The notes: generated by a model not told the origin, from the sequence alone. Numbered from the stretch's first letter, positions 1-6,522 are shown. The stretch is 7,371 bases of DNA from an uncultured cyanobacterium (GCA_903831165.1 CAIKWV010000379.1:1-7371), one strand, 5' to 3'. Numbers and translations: made by a program.

Positions 1-741
1 GCAGAAGGTGGATTCGTGGATCAGCAGATCGGCGCCGCGGGCCAGCTCCACCGCCGCCTCACTGAACACGGTGTCGGTGCAGTACACGACGCTGCAGCCG
101 GGCCTGGGCGGGCCGCAGAGGGCTTCGCCGCGGATCACGCGGCCGTCCTCCAGGGTGACCGTGCGGCCGGCCTTGAGCTCGGCGTAGATCGGGCCGGGGG
201 GAATCTCCAGCTGGCGGGCCATGGCGATGTCAAAGCGGCCGGGACGGGGCTTTTGATCCACCCGGTAGGCGTAGGCCGGCACCCGGTGGTTCAGGGGGGT
301 GCAGCGCACCGTCAGGTCGTCGTCGTCAAGCACCAGGGCACCGCTGTGGGCGGCCTCCCGCACCCGGTGGGTGCGCAGGGGGTAGCCGATGCGGGTGGAG
401 GAGGTGCGCAGGGCCCCGTCGAGGTACTCGCGCAGCGGGTCGGGGCCATACAGATCCACCCCCTTGCAGGCTCCCGCCAGCCCCAGGCTGGCCAGCAGGC
501 CCGGCAGACCGAAGACATGGTCGCCATGCATGTGGGTGACGAAGATCCGCCGCAGCTGGGAGACGCGCAGATCACTGCGCAGAAACTGGTGCTGGGTGCC
601 CTCGCCGCAGTCGAACAGCCACAGTTCCGCCCGTTGCGGCAGCCTCAGGGCCACAGCCGAAACGTTGCGGGCGCGGGTGGGTACCCCCGAGCTGGTGCCC
701 AGAAAAGTGACCTGCACGGCCCGCTGCTTGCTGCGCCGCAT
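1..741 (-). CDS. rnz: Ribonuclease Z (tRNA 3' processing endonuclease), 3' end cut by window edge
   Basis: This is the zinc-dependent beta-lactamase-fold endonuclease that trims the 3' trailer of tRNA precursors. 247 residues are visible and the frame is open to base 1, so the C-terminus lies outside the window. The N-terminus reads [20 protein letters not shown], a typical RNase Z opening, followed by [13 protein letters not shown]. The metal-binding motif HMHGDH lies at about residues 70-75 (His70, His72, Asp74, His75). Further likely ligands are His152 (in PLNHR) and Asp223 (in YCTDT). LLIHESTF is the last conserved block seen. Three in-frame starts are possible: ATG at 783, ATG at 741 and GTG at 717. 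I use 741. Homologues often begin right at the QVTFLG block, which would favour GTG 717. None has a clear ribosome binding site. The gene is divergent from the SpoIID-like gene. Family assignment is confident; the exact start is not. Confidence 0.93.
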   Translation of the reverse strand, partial: MRRSKQRAVQVTFLGTSSGVPTRARNVSAVALRLPQRAELWLFDCGEGTQHQFLRSDLRVSQLRRIFVTHMHGDHVFGLPGLLASLGLAGACKGVDLYGPDPLREYLDGALRTSSTRIGYPLRTHRVREAAHSGALVLDDDDLTVRCTPLNHRVPAYAYRVDQKPRPGRFDIAMARQLEIPPGPIYAELKAGRTVTLEDGRVIRGEALCGPPRPGCSVVYCTDTVFSEAAVELARGADLLIHESTFC

Positions 742-844
742 GCTGCCACGTCGTCCGGGCTGGGGTGTGGCGGCTGACGTCATCCCCGGCTGCCCTGGCC
801 TGGGGGCTATGGCGGGGTGGTCGCCGCGGCCTGCCGCGGTCACA
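742..844. promoter_or_regulatory. Short divergent spacer between rnz and the SpoIID-like gene
   Basis: About 100 bases separate two divergent starts, so promoters for both genes would be expected here or just inside the reading frames. The spacer is very G+C-rich and I see no convincing -35/-10 pair. The one discrete element is the perfect 8-base palindrome TGACGTCA at 775-782, which overlaps the alternative rnz start at 783. I do not recognise it as the site of a known cyanobacterial regulator. Confidence 0.3.
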
Positions 845-2536
845 ATGGTGACTCTCGTGCCGCCGCCGCCGGTTCTGATGCCCTCCTTCGGCCCCCGGTG
901 CCTGGGTGTGTCCCTGGCGTTCCGTCGCCTGCGGTCGGCCGCCCCTGTCCTGCCGGCGGCGGGAGCCGCCCTGGCCAGGACGGGTCTGGCTCTGGTGGTG
1001 GTCGGTTCGGGCCTGGCGGCGATCGGGGCCGCGCCCCAGCTGCTGCCCCGGGTGCTGGCGGCGGCTGCGGTTTCCACGGCTACGCCTGGAGCTGCCCCCG
1101 GGGTCGCAGCGGTGGCCCTCGCCGAGGCGCCTCCTCTGGTGCGGGTGCTGATCCGCCAGCAGGCCAGCCTGGAGCTGACGGCGGCCGCCGCACCGCTGCA
1201 ACTGGCCGATGCCCAGGGGCGCCTCCTCGGGCAGATCGCCGCCGAGCAGCCCTTCCAGCTGCAGCAGCAGCAGGCCGATCTGGTGGTCGTGCTGCCCGGT
1301 GCCGAGGGCCAGGGCGAGACCCGAATCCCCGTGCGGGGCGATCTCTGGATCGTGCCCCAGCCGGCTCCTGGACGCTCGGCCTTGCTCAAGGTGGAGGGAC
1401 AGCTCTATCGGGGGCGGTTGCTGGTCAGTGCCGGAGGCGACGGTCGCTTGCTGGTGATCAATCAGCTGCCGCTGGAGCTCTATCTGCCCAGCGTGGTGGG
1501 CAGTGAAATGCCGGCGGCCTGGCCCCAGGCGGCCCTGCGCGCCCAGGCGGTGGCCGCCCGCACCTATGCGATCAGTCAGCTCAAGCCCCAGGCCCTGTTC
1601 GATCTCAAGGCCACCGTGGACAGCCAGGTGTACCGGGGTGTGGCCGCGGAAACGGACTCCACCCGCTCGGCGGTGGCCAGCACCCGCTCCCAGGTGCTGA
1701 TGCAGGGCAAGGCCCTGATCAACGCCGTCTTCCACAGCAGCAGCGGCGGCAGCACCGAGAACAGCGGCGAGGTCTGGAGCCGCCAATTCCCCTATCTGGT
1801 GAGCGTGCCCGATTTCGACGAGCGCTCGCCGATGCGCCAGTGGCAGTTGCGGATCGAGCCGGAGCAGCTGCGCCGCGTGTTTCGCGAGACCGCCGGCGTG
1901 AGCCGCATCGATGTGCTCGCCGTCAGCCGCACCGGCCGCATCCGCCGGGCCCGGGTGAGCGGGCCGGCCGGCAGCCTGGAACTCAGCGGAGCCGAATTGC
2001 GCCAGCGCCTCGGTCTGCGCAGCACCTTGGTCAAGGCGTTCCGGCTGGAGCCAGTGGCCTCGGACCGCCCGGGTGTGGTGGCCGGCGCCATCGGCCAGGC
2101 CCTGTTGGCGGCCCCACCCGCAGCGAGGCCGAGCAGCCGCTCCAGCGGTTCGGGATCGGTCCCAGCGGGGCGATTCGCCGCCTCGGCGGAGCCGCCCTTG
2201 GCCGAGCCGCTGCAGGATTCGGCCACCGGAGCGATCGCCACGGCCCTGACCCCACCGCCGCCGTTGGCCGCTGCCGCCGCCGTGCCCCCGGGCCCGGATG
2301 CCAGCGCCTCCCAGGCCAGCGCTTCCGAAGCCAACGCTGGTCGCGATCCCATCACCCCAGCAGCCCCCGAGGCCAGGCCGCAGCTGGAGCTGGTGGTGGA
2401 GGGTCGCGGCTTCGGCCCTGGCGTCGGCATGAGCCAGTGGGGGGCCTACGCCATGGCCCTGCAGGGTCGCTCCTATGACCAGATCCTGCGGCACTATTAC
2501 CGCGGGGTGGACCTCAAGCCCTACATCAGCCCTTGA
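845..2536 (+). CDS. SpoIID/LytB-domain cell-wall protein with a long low-complexity insertion
   Basis: The protein belongs to the SpoIID/LytB family. SpoIID is a lytic transglycosylase acting on peptidoglycan glycan strands, and LytB-type members modify or stimulate wall hydrolases. Numbered from ATG 845 it has 563 residues. An arginine-containing N-terminus is followed by a hydrophobic segment at about 46-62, so it is likely a signal anchor or signal peptide and the protein acts outside the cytoplasmic membrane. The core has [14 protein letters not shown], with Glu221 in the position of the essential SpoIID glutamate, then [26 protein letters not shown] and [10 protein letters not shown]. 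The C-terminal signature [17 protein letters not shown] lies at about 520-536, with Pro525 where many relatives have His. Between about residues 403 and 512 there is an Ala/Pro/Ser-rich stretch that splits the domain. ATG 878 and GTG 908 are alternative starts, and no ribosome binding site decides between them. The next gene overlaps by four bases. The biological role in a non-sporulating cyanobacterium is inferred. Confidence 0.85.
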   Translation: MVTLVPPPPVLMPSFGPRCLGVSLAFRRLRSAAPVLPAAGAALARTGLALVVVGSGLAAIGAAPQLLPRVLAAAAVSTATPGAAPGVAAVALAEAPPLVRVLIRQQASLELTAAAAPLQLADAQGRLLGQIAAEQPFQLQQQQADLVVVLPGAEGQGETRIPVRGDLWIVPQPAPGRSALLKVEGQLYRGRLLVSAGGDGRLLVINQLPLELYLPSVVGSEMPAAWPQAALRAQAVAARTYAISQLKPQALFDLKATVDSQVYRGVAAETDSTRSAVASTRSQVLMQGKALINAVFHSSSGGSTENSGEVWSRQFPYLVSVPDFDERSPMRQWQLRIEPEQLRRVFRETAGVSRIDVLAVSRTGRIRRARVSGPAGSLELSGAELRQRLGLRSTLVKAFRLEPVASDRPGVVAGAIGQALLAAPPAARPSSRSSGSGSVPAGRFAASAEPPLAEPLQDSATGAIATALTPPPPLAAAAAVPPGPDASASQASASEANAGRDPITPAAPEARPQLELVVEGRGFGPGVGMSQWGAYAMALQGRSYDQILRHYYRGVDLKPYISP

Positions 2537-3324
2537 GCCAGGAACCGCCTTGCAGCTCCGCCTCCTCCGGCTTTGAGCTGATTGAGCTGAACGATCCACT
2601 CGCCGTGGCCGAACACGTGGCCGCCCTGCTGCTGAATGAGCGCCGGCGGCGGCCGGAGCTGCCCCTGGGCCTGGCCACCGGCCGCACCATGGAGCCGATC
2701 TATCAGGCCCTGGCCCGCCAGCTCGGCCAATTGCCCTTCGCCGAAGGCGAGCGCCTGCGGGAGCGCTGGCTGAGCTTCAACCTCGACGACTACGTCGGGC
2801 TTGCCGCCGGGGACCCTCGCTCCTTCCGCGCGGCGATGATCGAGCGGCTGGTGCTGCCCCTGGGGCTCGATCCCGAGCGGGTGCGCCTCCCCGATGGCGC
2901 TGCCCCCGACCCCGATGCCGAGGCCAGCCGTTACGGGCGGGAACTGGAGGCGGCCGGAGGGGTCGGGCTGCAGGTGCTGGGCCTGGGGCTCAACGGCCAT
3001 GTGGGTTTCAATGAGCCCCCCTGTGAAGCCCACGTCCAATGCCGCTGCGTCAGCCTCTCGGCTTCAACGCGGGCGGCCAATGCTCCGGCCTTCGGCGGCA
3101 ATCCGGAAGCGGTGCCGGCGCGGGCCATCACCCTGGGGCTGGCCGAGATCCTGGCGGCCCGCAGCATCCTGCTGGTGGTGACGGGTGCGGCCAAAGCCGG
3201 TGTCCTGCGCTGGATCCTGCAGGGGCCGCCCACGCCGGAGCTGCCCGCCAGCTGGCTGCATCGCCATCCGCGGGTGATGGTGGTCGCTGACCGGGCCGCC
3301 CTGGGCCGCGGCGACAACGGCTGA
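2533..3324 (+). CDS. nagB: Glucosamine-6-phosphate deaminase (NagB family)
   Basis: The predicted enzyme converts glucosamine 6-phosphate to fructose 6-phosphate and ammonia in the cytoplasm, linking amino-sugar recycling to central metabolism. It has 263 residues, the usual size. Visible blocks are LGLATGRTMEPIYQAL (45-60, sugar-phosphate loop), FNLDDYVGL (82-90, with catalytic-type Asp85), LGLNGHVGFNEP (151-162, with His156 and Glu161), TRAAN (179-183), VTGAAKAGVL (216-224) and WLHRHPRVMVVADRAA (241-256). The Asn before Gly-His is also seen in the Bacillus NagB type, so it is not a lost residue. FNEP and NLDDYVGL separate it from 6-phosphogluconolactonase. The start is TTG at 2533, inside the stop of the preceding gene (TTGA). 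It gives the expected N-terminus ahead of FELIELNDPLAVAEHVA, and the next ATG would remove the sugar-phosphate loop. No Shine-Dalgarno is seen, which fits translational coupling. No nagA is visible in the window. Confidence 0.88.
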   Translation: MSQEPPCSSASSGFELIELNDPLAVAEHVAALLLNERRRRPELPLGLATGRTMEPIYQALARQLGQLPFAEGERLRERWLSFNLDDYVGLAAGDPRSFRAAMIERLVLPLGLDPERVRLPDGAAPDPDAEASRYGRELEAAGGVGLQVLGLGLNGHVGFNEPPCEAHVQCRCVSLSASTRAANAPAFGGNPEAVPARAITLGLAEILAARSILLVVTGAAKAGVLRWILQGPPTPELPASWLHRHPRVMVVADRAALGRGDNG

Positions 3325-3458
3325 GAGGCGGCTGACGCTCGCCTGGCGACCTGACTGTCGTCTGGCAACCGTGGCGAAATCCCGTCAAACCTGGCACGGG
3401 AGCCACAGGGTCTTCTGGCGCTGCAAGGGTCCGCGGGGTCAGGGGGCGGGAGCCCGAA

Positions 3459-4244
3459 TCAGCTCTGGGGATGGCCCAGGACCGCCTCCAACAGCGACTC
3501 TTCGGCCTCCAGATTGGCGGTGACGCTGCGCACGTCCTCCAGCTCCTCCAGCACATCCAGCATGCGCAGGCAGGCCTGCAGGGTCTCGGGGTCCTCGATC
3601 CGGCAGCCGGTTGCGGCGATCCAGCGATGCTCCCAGCTTTCGACGGTCAGTCCCTGCTGGCGCAGACCATCCTGCAGGGCCTCCAGATCGGCGAAGGCTC
3701 CCTGCACCTCGGCGCCGGCGGGATCGAGGCTGTAGCTCAGCGCCGCCGGTCCGCCCTGCTCCTCCAGCTCCAGCAGCCGTTCCAGCAGGGCATCTTCGTC
3801 CAGACCAGGCTGCTGGATGCGCACGATGGAGCGCTGTTCAAACAGGTAGCTGACGCAGCCGCTTTCACCAAGGTTGCCGCCGTTCTTGCCGAAGGCCAGG
3901 CGCAGCTCGGCGGCGGTGCGGTTGCGGTTGTCGGTGAAGGCCTCCACCAGCACGGCCACGCCGCCGGCCCCATAGCCCTCGTAGCGCACCGCCTCGAAAC
4001 GCTCGGCTTCAGCGCCGCCCTGGCCCGAGCCCTTGCTGATCGCCCGCTCGATGTTGGCGTTGGGTACCCCGGCCGCCTTGGCCTTCTCGATGGCGGTGCG
4101 CAGCTGGAAGTTGCCGGCCGGATCGGCCCCGGCCCTGGCGGCCACCATGATCTCGCGGCCCAGTCGGGTGAAGACGGCGCCGCGGCGGGCATCCACCACG
4201 GCCTTGGTGCGTTTGATCTGGGCCCATTTGCTGTGGCCGGCCAT
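3459..4244 (-). CDS. YebC/PmpR family protein (DUF28)
   Basis: This is a member of the widespread YebC/PmpR family. Family members have been described as DNA-binding transcriptional regulators, and some (such as TACO1 and YebC2 types) as factors helping ribosomes through difficult peptide stretches. Which role applies here cannot be told from sequence. The protein has 261 residues, slightly above the usual 240-250. It begins [20 protein letters not shown], the family hallmark. It continues with [61 protein letters not shown] (the last 20 of these residues are strongly conserved) and [18 protein letters not shown]. The C-terminal third is acidic and Leu-rich, as usual. ATG 4244 is certain from the conserved N-terminus. 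The leader is C-rich without a Shine-Dalgarno. It lies tail-to-tail with nagB and is separated from truB upstream by 468 bases, so it probably has its own promoter. Confidence 0.93.
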   Translation of the reverse strand: MAGHSKWAQIKRTKAVVDARRGAVFTRLGREIMVAARAGADPAGNFQLRTAIEKAKAAGVPNANIERAISKGSGQGGAEAERFEAVRYEGYGAGGVAVLVEAFTDNRNRTAAELRLAFGKNGGNLGESGCVSYLFEQRSIVRIQQPGLDEDALLERLLELEEQGGPAALSYSLDPAGAEVQGAFADLEALQDGLRQQGLTVESWEHRWIAATGCRIEDPETLQACLRMLDVLEELEDVRSVTANLEAEESLLEAVLGHPQS

Positions 4245-4420
4245 CGCGTTCAGGGAGAGGCGGGGGACAGGGAGAGACGGCGGACAGTCAGGGGGAGGCC
4301 GGCCTGAGCGCCGATCAGCACCCGATCGTGCCGCGGAGGCAAGCCGCCGGGGATCGGGGCCGAGCCCCCATTGTTGACCCGAACCTCACGGCGCCTGAAT
4401 GGGCTGGGCTGGATCCGGCG

Positions 4421-4554
4421 GTGCTGGCGCTGGCTGTGGTTGTTCCGCTTGCGTTGGCACGGACTGCGTTGGAAGTTTCTGCGTTGAATCGCGTGCGTGG
4501 CACCGTCTGGGTTGGAACGGGCTGAGTGGAACCACCTGCGTTGGAACGGGCTGA
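4421..4554. repeat. Degenerate 15-base tandem repeat array
   Basis: Units begin at about 4421, 4436, 4451, 4466, 4481, 4496, 4511, 4526 and 4540. Most are 15 bases, and the one at 4526 is 14. The best-preserved plus-strand units are GCGTTGGCACGGACT, GCGTTGGAAGTTTCT and GCGTTGAATCGCGTG in direct succession (4451-4495), then GTTGGAACGGGCTGA twice (4511-4525 and 4540-4554). The 16-mer GTTGGAACGGGCTGAG is exactly repeated at 4511-4526 and 4540-4555. A 15-base unit equals five codons. Read on the minus strand, several units give Pro-Thr-Gln-x-x. The periodicity is seen directly; the coding interpretation is an inference. Confidence 0.65.
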
Positions 4555-4557
4555 GCT

Positions 4558-4605
4558 GGAGCTGACAGCGGTGGATCTGACGGAGCTGACAGATGTGGAT
4601 CTGAA
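4558..4605. repeat. Tandem pair of 24-base repeats
   Basis: Two adjacent 24-base units, 4558-4581 and 4582-4605, match at 21 of 24 positions. Both start GGAGCTGACAG and contain GTGGATCTGA. The unit is eight codons, and on the minus strand the pair reads SDPHLSAP then SDPPLSAP. It directly follows the 15-base array, so both may descend from one repetitive coding or non-coding segment. Confidence 0.7.
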
Positions 4606-4712
4606 CGAACCGGCTCCTATCTGCGCTCAAGCCGACTGCGCTGCACCGGCCTGAGGTTGCTGGGACGGGGCGTTGACGCGACCGGATGATGCTCTGGCGG
4701 GTCAGGCCCCGT

Positions 4713-5687
4713 TCAGCCGGCTGCCGCGAACACCAGTCTTGGCTGCAGCAGCCCGCTGCCATCGGCGCGGGCGATACCGGCCAGCTGGCCATCCGGGGCG
4801 ACCACGGCCACGGCTGTCTCCGCAGGCCGCAGCCCCTCGTCAGTCAGGGTCCGGCCGCAGCGCCAGTCGCTCAGTTCGGCGTCGTTCAGCTGGCGACGCT
4901 CCAGGTGGTTCAGGGCCGCGAGCGGATCCAGCAGGGGCGGTGGCGGAGCCAGTTCCAGCCGCTCCAGGGGCACCGCGGCGGCCAGGTCAAAGCCCAGGGC
5001 CGCGGTGCGACGCAGCCTGGCCAGGGCGCCACCGCAGCCGAGCCGCTCCCCCAGGTCGCGGGCCAGGGAGCGGATGTAGGTGCCGGCGGAGCAGTCGACG
5101 GCCAGCTCCAGTTCCGAGCGCTCCCCATCCCAGGCCAGCAGTTCGAGGCTGTGGATGCTGACGGGACGCAGGGCCAGCTCCATCGCCTCGCCGCGGCGAG
5201 CGCGCACATAGGCCCTCTCCCCGTCCACATGCACCGCGGAGACCTGGGGAGGGCGCTGCAGGATCTCCCCGCGAAAACCGGCGAGGGCCTGCTCGATGGT
5301 CTGGGGATCCAAGGCCGGCACGGCAGCCTGGCTCAGCAGCTCCCCTTCCAGGTCGTCGCTGCTGGTGGTCAGCCCCAGGCGGATCACGCCCCTGTAGCTC
5401 TTGCCGCCGTCCAGGTAGGGCAACAGGCGGGTGGCCGGACCGAGGGCGATCGGCAACAACCCGGTGACGGCCGGATCCAGGGTGCCGCCATGGCCGACCC
5501 GCCGTAGGCCGTAGCAGCGCCTGACCCTGGCGACACAGGCATGGGAAGTGAGGCCGGCCGGTTTGTCGAGCAACAGAAAGCCGCAGGGACCCTGAGGTTC
5601 TGCGGCGTTGGTGGCAGCGAGGGGGGTAGCTGGAGCAGCCGCCGTTTCGGGGGCGGCTGGCAGGTCACTGTTCGCGGGCGAGGGCAT
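4713..5687 (-). CDS. truB: tRNA pseudouridine(55) synthase TruB
   Basis: TruB isomerises uridine 55 in the T-loop of tRNAs to pseudouridine. The protein has 324 residues. The catalytic domain starts near residue 36 with GFLLLDKPAGLTSHACV. It continues with RRVGHGGTLDPAVTGLLPIALG, which contains the catalytic Asp71, then KSYRGVIRLGLTTSSDDLEG (96-115), PPQVSAVHVDGERAY, and CSAGTYIRSLARDLG with the conserved arginine. GHGG replaces the GHTG seen in E. coli. The first 35 residues are an Ala/Pro/Thr-rich extension before the domain. No other start lies between ATG 5687 and the domain, so the extension is likely translated. The gene follows rpmA by 17 bases on the same strand, which suggests one operon of ribosomal protein and tRNA modification genes. 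The C-terminal part (about 230-324) is less conserved, with LSDWRCGRTL recognisable as a PUA-like region. No Shine-Dalgarno is seen. Confidence 0.95.
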   Translation of the reverse strand: MPSPANSDLPAAPETAAAPATPLAATNAAEPQGPCGFLLLDKPAGLTSHACVARVRRCYGLRRVGHGGTLDPAVTGLLPIALGPATRLLPYLDGGKSYRGVIRLGLTTSSDDLEGELLSQAAVPALDPQTIEQALAGFRGEILQRPPQVSAVHVDGERAYVRARRGEAMELALRPVSIHSLELLAWDGERSELELAVDCSAGTYIRSLARDLGERLGCGGALARLRRTAALGFDLAAAVPLERLELAPPPPLLDPLAALNHLERRQLNDAELSDWRCGRTLTDEGLRPAETAVAVVAPDGQLAGIARADGSGLLQPRLVFAAAG

Positions 5688-5704
5688 CGCGGCGGGGCCG
5701 CGGC

Positions 5705-5968
5705 TCAGGCGACGGCGATGTGGATGCGCTTGCGGTTGCGCAGGCCGCGCTTGATGCTCTCGAAGTTCACCACCCCGTCGGTGAGGGCGTAGAGGGTGTC
5801 GTCCGAGCCCCGGCCGACGTTGTTGCCGGGCAGCACGGAGGTGCCGCGCTGGCGAATCAGGATCGAACCGGCGCTGACGGTTTCACCGCCGCAGGCCTTG
5901 AGGCCGAGGCGCTTGGAGTTGGAGTCGCGGCCGTTACGGGTTGAGCCTGTGCCTTTCTTGTGGGCCAT
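5705..5968 (-). CDS. rpmA: Large-subunit ribosomal protein bL27
   Basis: bL27 sits near the peptidyl transferase centre of the 50S subunit, and its N-terminal tail reaches towards the tRNA acceptor ends. The 87 residues match the family throughout: [20 protein letters not shown] at the start, then [33 protein letters not shown] and a basic C-terminal segment [10 protein letters not shown]. The protein begins directly at MAHKK, without the cleavable N-terminal extension known from Firmicutes. It lies 73 bases after rplU and 17 bases before truB on the minus strand, the usual L21-L27 pairing. The start codon is preceded by a pyrimidine-only stretch (CTTCCCCCCTCCCC) and no Shine-Dalgarno. Confidence 0.98.
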   Translation of the reverse strand: MAHKKGTGSTRNGRDSNSKRLGLKACGGETVSAGSILIRQRGTSVLPGNNVGRGSDDTLYALTDGVVNFESIKRGLRNRKRIHIAVA

Positions 5969-6041
5969 GGGGAGGGGGGAAGCGAAGGGTATGGAGCGGT
6001 GAGCGAACCACCGGGGGCGGCTCTGGAGCGACGCTGGCGGA

Positions 6042-6404
6042 TCAGCCGATCGATTTGCCGCCGACGCTGATCGACTGCACCATCACCCGGGTGAGCTCCT
6101 GGCGATGGCCGTTCTTGCGACGGGTTTTTTTCTTGGGGCGCATCTTGTAGACGATGATCTTCGGCCCGCGGCGGTGGGCCATCACCTTGAGTTCCACCGT
6201 GGCGCCGCTGACGTAGGGCTGGCCAACCGTGGTGCCGGCGGCGTTCTTGACGAGGAGCACGTTCTCGAGCGTGATCGTCTCGCCCTCTTCGGCGGCGATG
6301 CGGTCGAGGTCGAGGTAGCGGTCGTTCTGGATCCAGAACTGCTGGCCGGAGGCTTCGACGATGGCGTAAGCGCCGGTGGGGCTGGAGGCTGGGGTCTCGC
6401 TCAT
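6042..6404 (-). CDS. rplU: Large-subunit ribosomal protein bL21
   Basis: bL21 is a 23S rRNA-binding protein of the 50S subunit. From ATG 6404 it has 120 residues. After a short polar leader [11 protein letters not shown] comes the family start [15 protein letters not shown], then [27 protein letters not shown] and the signature [20 protein letters not shown], ending in [12 protein letters not shown]. An in-frame ATG at 6488 would add 28 unconserved residues (MSPGSMVRGG onward) that overlap the regulatory dyads, so I reject it. It is the first gene of the minus-strand rplU-rpmA-truB cluster and is divergent from kaiA. The leader just before the ATG is C-rich (CACGCCCCCACGCCC) without a Shine-Dalgarno. 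The upstream 177 bases contain inverted repeats that could regulate it. Confidence 0.97.
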   Translation of the reverse strand: MSETPASSPTGAYAIVEASGQQFWIQNDRYLDLDRIAAEEGETITLENVLLVKNAAGTTVGQPYVSGATVELKVMAHRRGPKIIVYKMRPKKKTRRKNGHRQELTRVMVQSISVGGKSIG

Positions 6405-6439
6405 GGGCGTGGGGGCGTGGCCAGGCTGGCGATCGGACA

Positions 6440-6461
6440 GGGAAGATTCAGTGGGCTTCCC
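6440..6461. promoter_or_regulatory. Inverted repeat in the rplU leader
   Basis: GGGAAG (6440-6445) and CTTCCC (6456-6461) form a perfect 6-bp dyad with a 10-base loop, 36 bases upstream of the rplU start. It could be a small hairpin in the rplU 5' UTR. Short dyads are expected by chance, so this is weak on its own. Confidence 0.25.
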
Positions 6462-6473
6462 GCCTCTCACCAT

Positions 6474-6487
6474 TGAGCCTGGGCTCA
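6474..6487. promoter_or_regulatory. Perfect dyad TGAGCC-TG-GGCTCA in the rplU/kaiA control region
   Basis: The two half-sites of six bases are exact reverse complements with a 2-base centre. This spacing suits a dimeric DNA-binding protein better than an RNA hairpin. No known regulator is assigned. The dyad lies 70 bases upstream of rplU and 95 bases upstream of kaiA. Confidence 0.3.
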
Positions 6488-6495
6488 CAGCAATC

Positions 6496-6522
6496 GGAAG
6501 ACAAACAAAGAGTTTGCCTTCC
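6496..6522 (-). promoter_or_regulatory. Long inverted repeat, possible rplU leader hairpin or shared operator with kaiA
   Basis: On the minus strand, arms GGAAGGCAAAC and GTTTGTCTTCC flank the loop TCTTT. As RNA all 11 positions pair (ten Watson-Crick and one G-U). On the plus strand the same position is an A-C mismatch, so the stem is better in the rplU direction. The element is clearly richer in A+T than its surroundings. No T-run follows in either direction, so it does not look like an intrinsic terminator. L21 leader RNAs that autoregulate rplU are known in other bacteria, but I cannot match this structure to them. A DNA operator is the alternative. Confidence 0.45.

Larger units (their letters stand above)
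4245..4712. other. 468-base spacer between yebC and truB without a convincing gene
   Basis: This is the only long stretch without a recognisable gene. It should contain the yebC promoter (minus strand, near 4245-4380) and the end of the truB transcript. It holds a degenerate tandem-repeat array (about 4421-4605), a small inverted repeat GGGGC-CGA-GCCCC at 4356-4368, and an inverted repeat ACGGGGC/GCCCCGT (4665-4671 and 4706-4712) touching the truB stop. On the minus strand, frames rich in Pro, Thr, Gln and Val are open between TAG at 4619 and TGA at 4386. They lack a good start and appear to change frame, so I do not call a CDS. I see no clear terminator with a T-run. Confidence 0.6.

Noticed and set aside
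16..777. 253-residue plus-strand open frame opposite rnz
   Set aside because: It is antisense to the conserved RNase Z frame. The Gly/Ala/Val/Gln-rich translation has no recognisable domain, a usual by-product of G+C-rich codon bias.
389..844. Upstream extension of the SpoIID-like reading frame
   Set aside because: The frame is open from 389, but that part is antisense to rnz and Arg/Pro-rich. The hydrophobic export signal begins only after the 845/878 starts.
2231..2238. HIP1 octamer GCGATCGC (also at 7112-7119)
   Set aside because: Two copies are present, both inside coding sequence. This is slightly more than composition predicts but too few to infer HIP1 enrichment from one window.
572..2599. 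675-residue minus-strand open frame opposite the SpoIID-like gene
   Set aside because: Its sequence is dominated by Gly, Arg, His, Gln and Ala without family motifs. It lies opposite a gene with clear conserved blocks.
3345..3362. Weak hairpin GGCGAC/GTCGTC between nagB and yebC as a terminator
   Set aside because: The stem is only six pairs with a G-U and no T-run follows in either direction. The remainder of 3325-3458 shows no better terminator.
3471..4307. 278-residue plus-strand open frame opposite yebC
   Set aside because: It is a mirror of the well-conserved YebC frame, with no domain of its own.
4356..4368. GGGGC-CGA-GCCCC hairpin upstream of yebC
   Set aside because: A 5-bp G/C stem is common by chance at this base composition, and no T-run or known site adjoins it.
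4250..4792. 180-residue minus-strand open frame across the yebC-truB spacer
   Set aside because: It begins inside truB, runs through the repeat array and is Arg/Gln/Ser-rich with no family resemblance. Nothing favours it over the other two frames of the repeat.
4686..5507. 273-residue plus-strand open frame opposite truB
   Set aside because: It is antisense to the TruB catalytic domain and shows only compositional bias.
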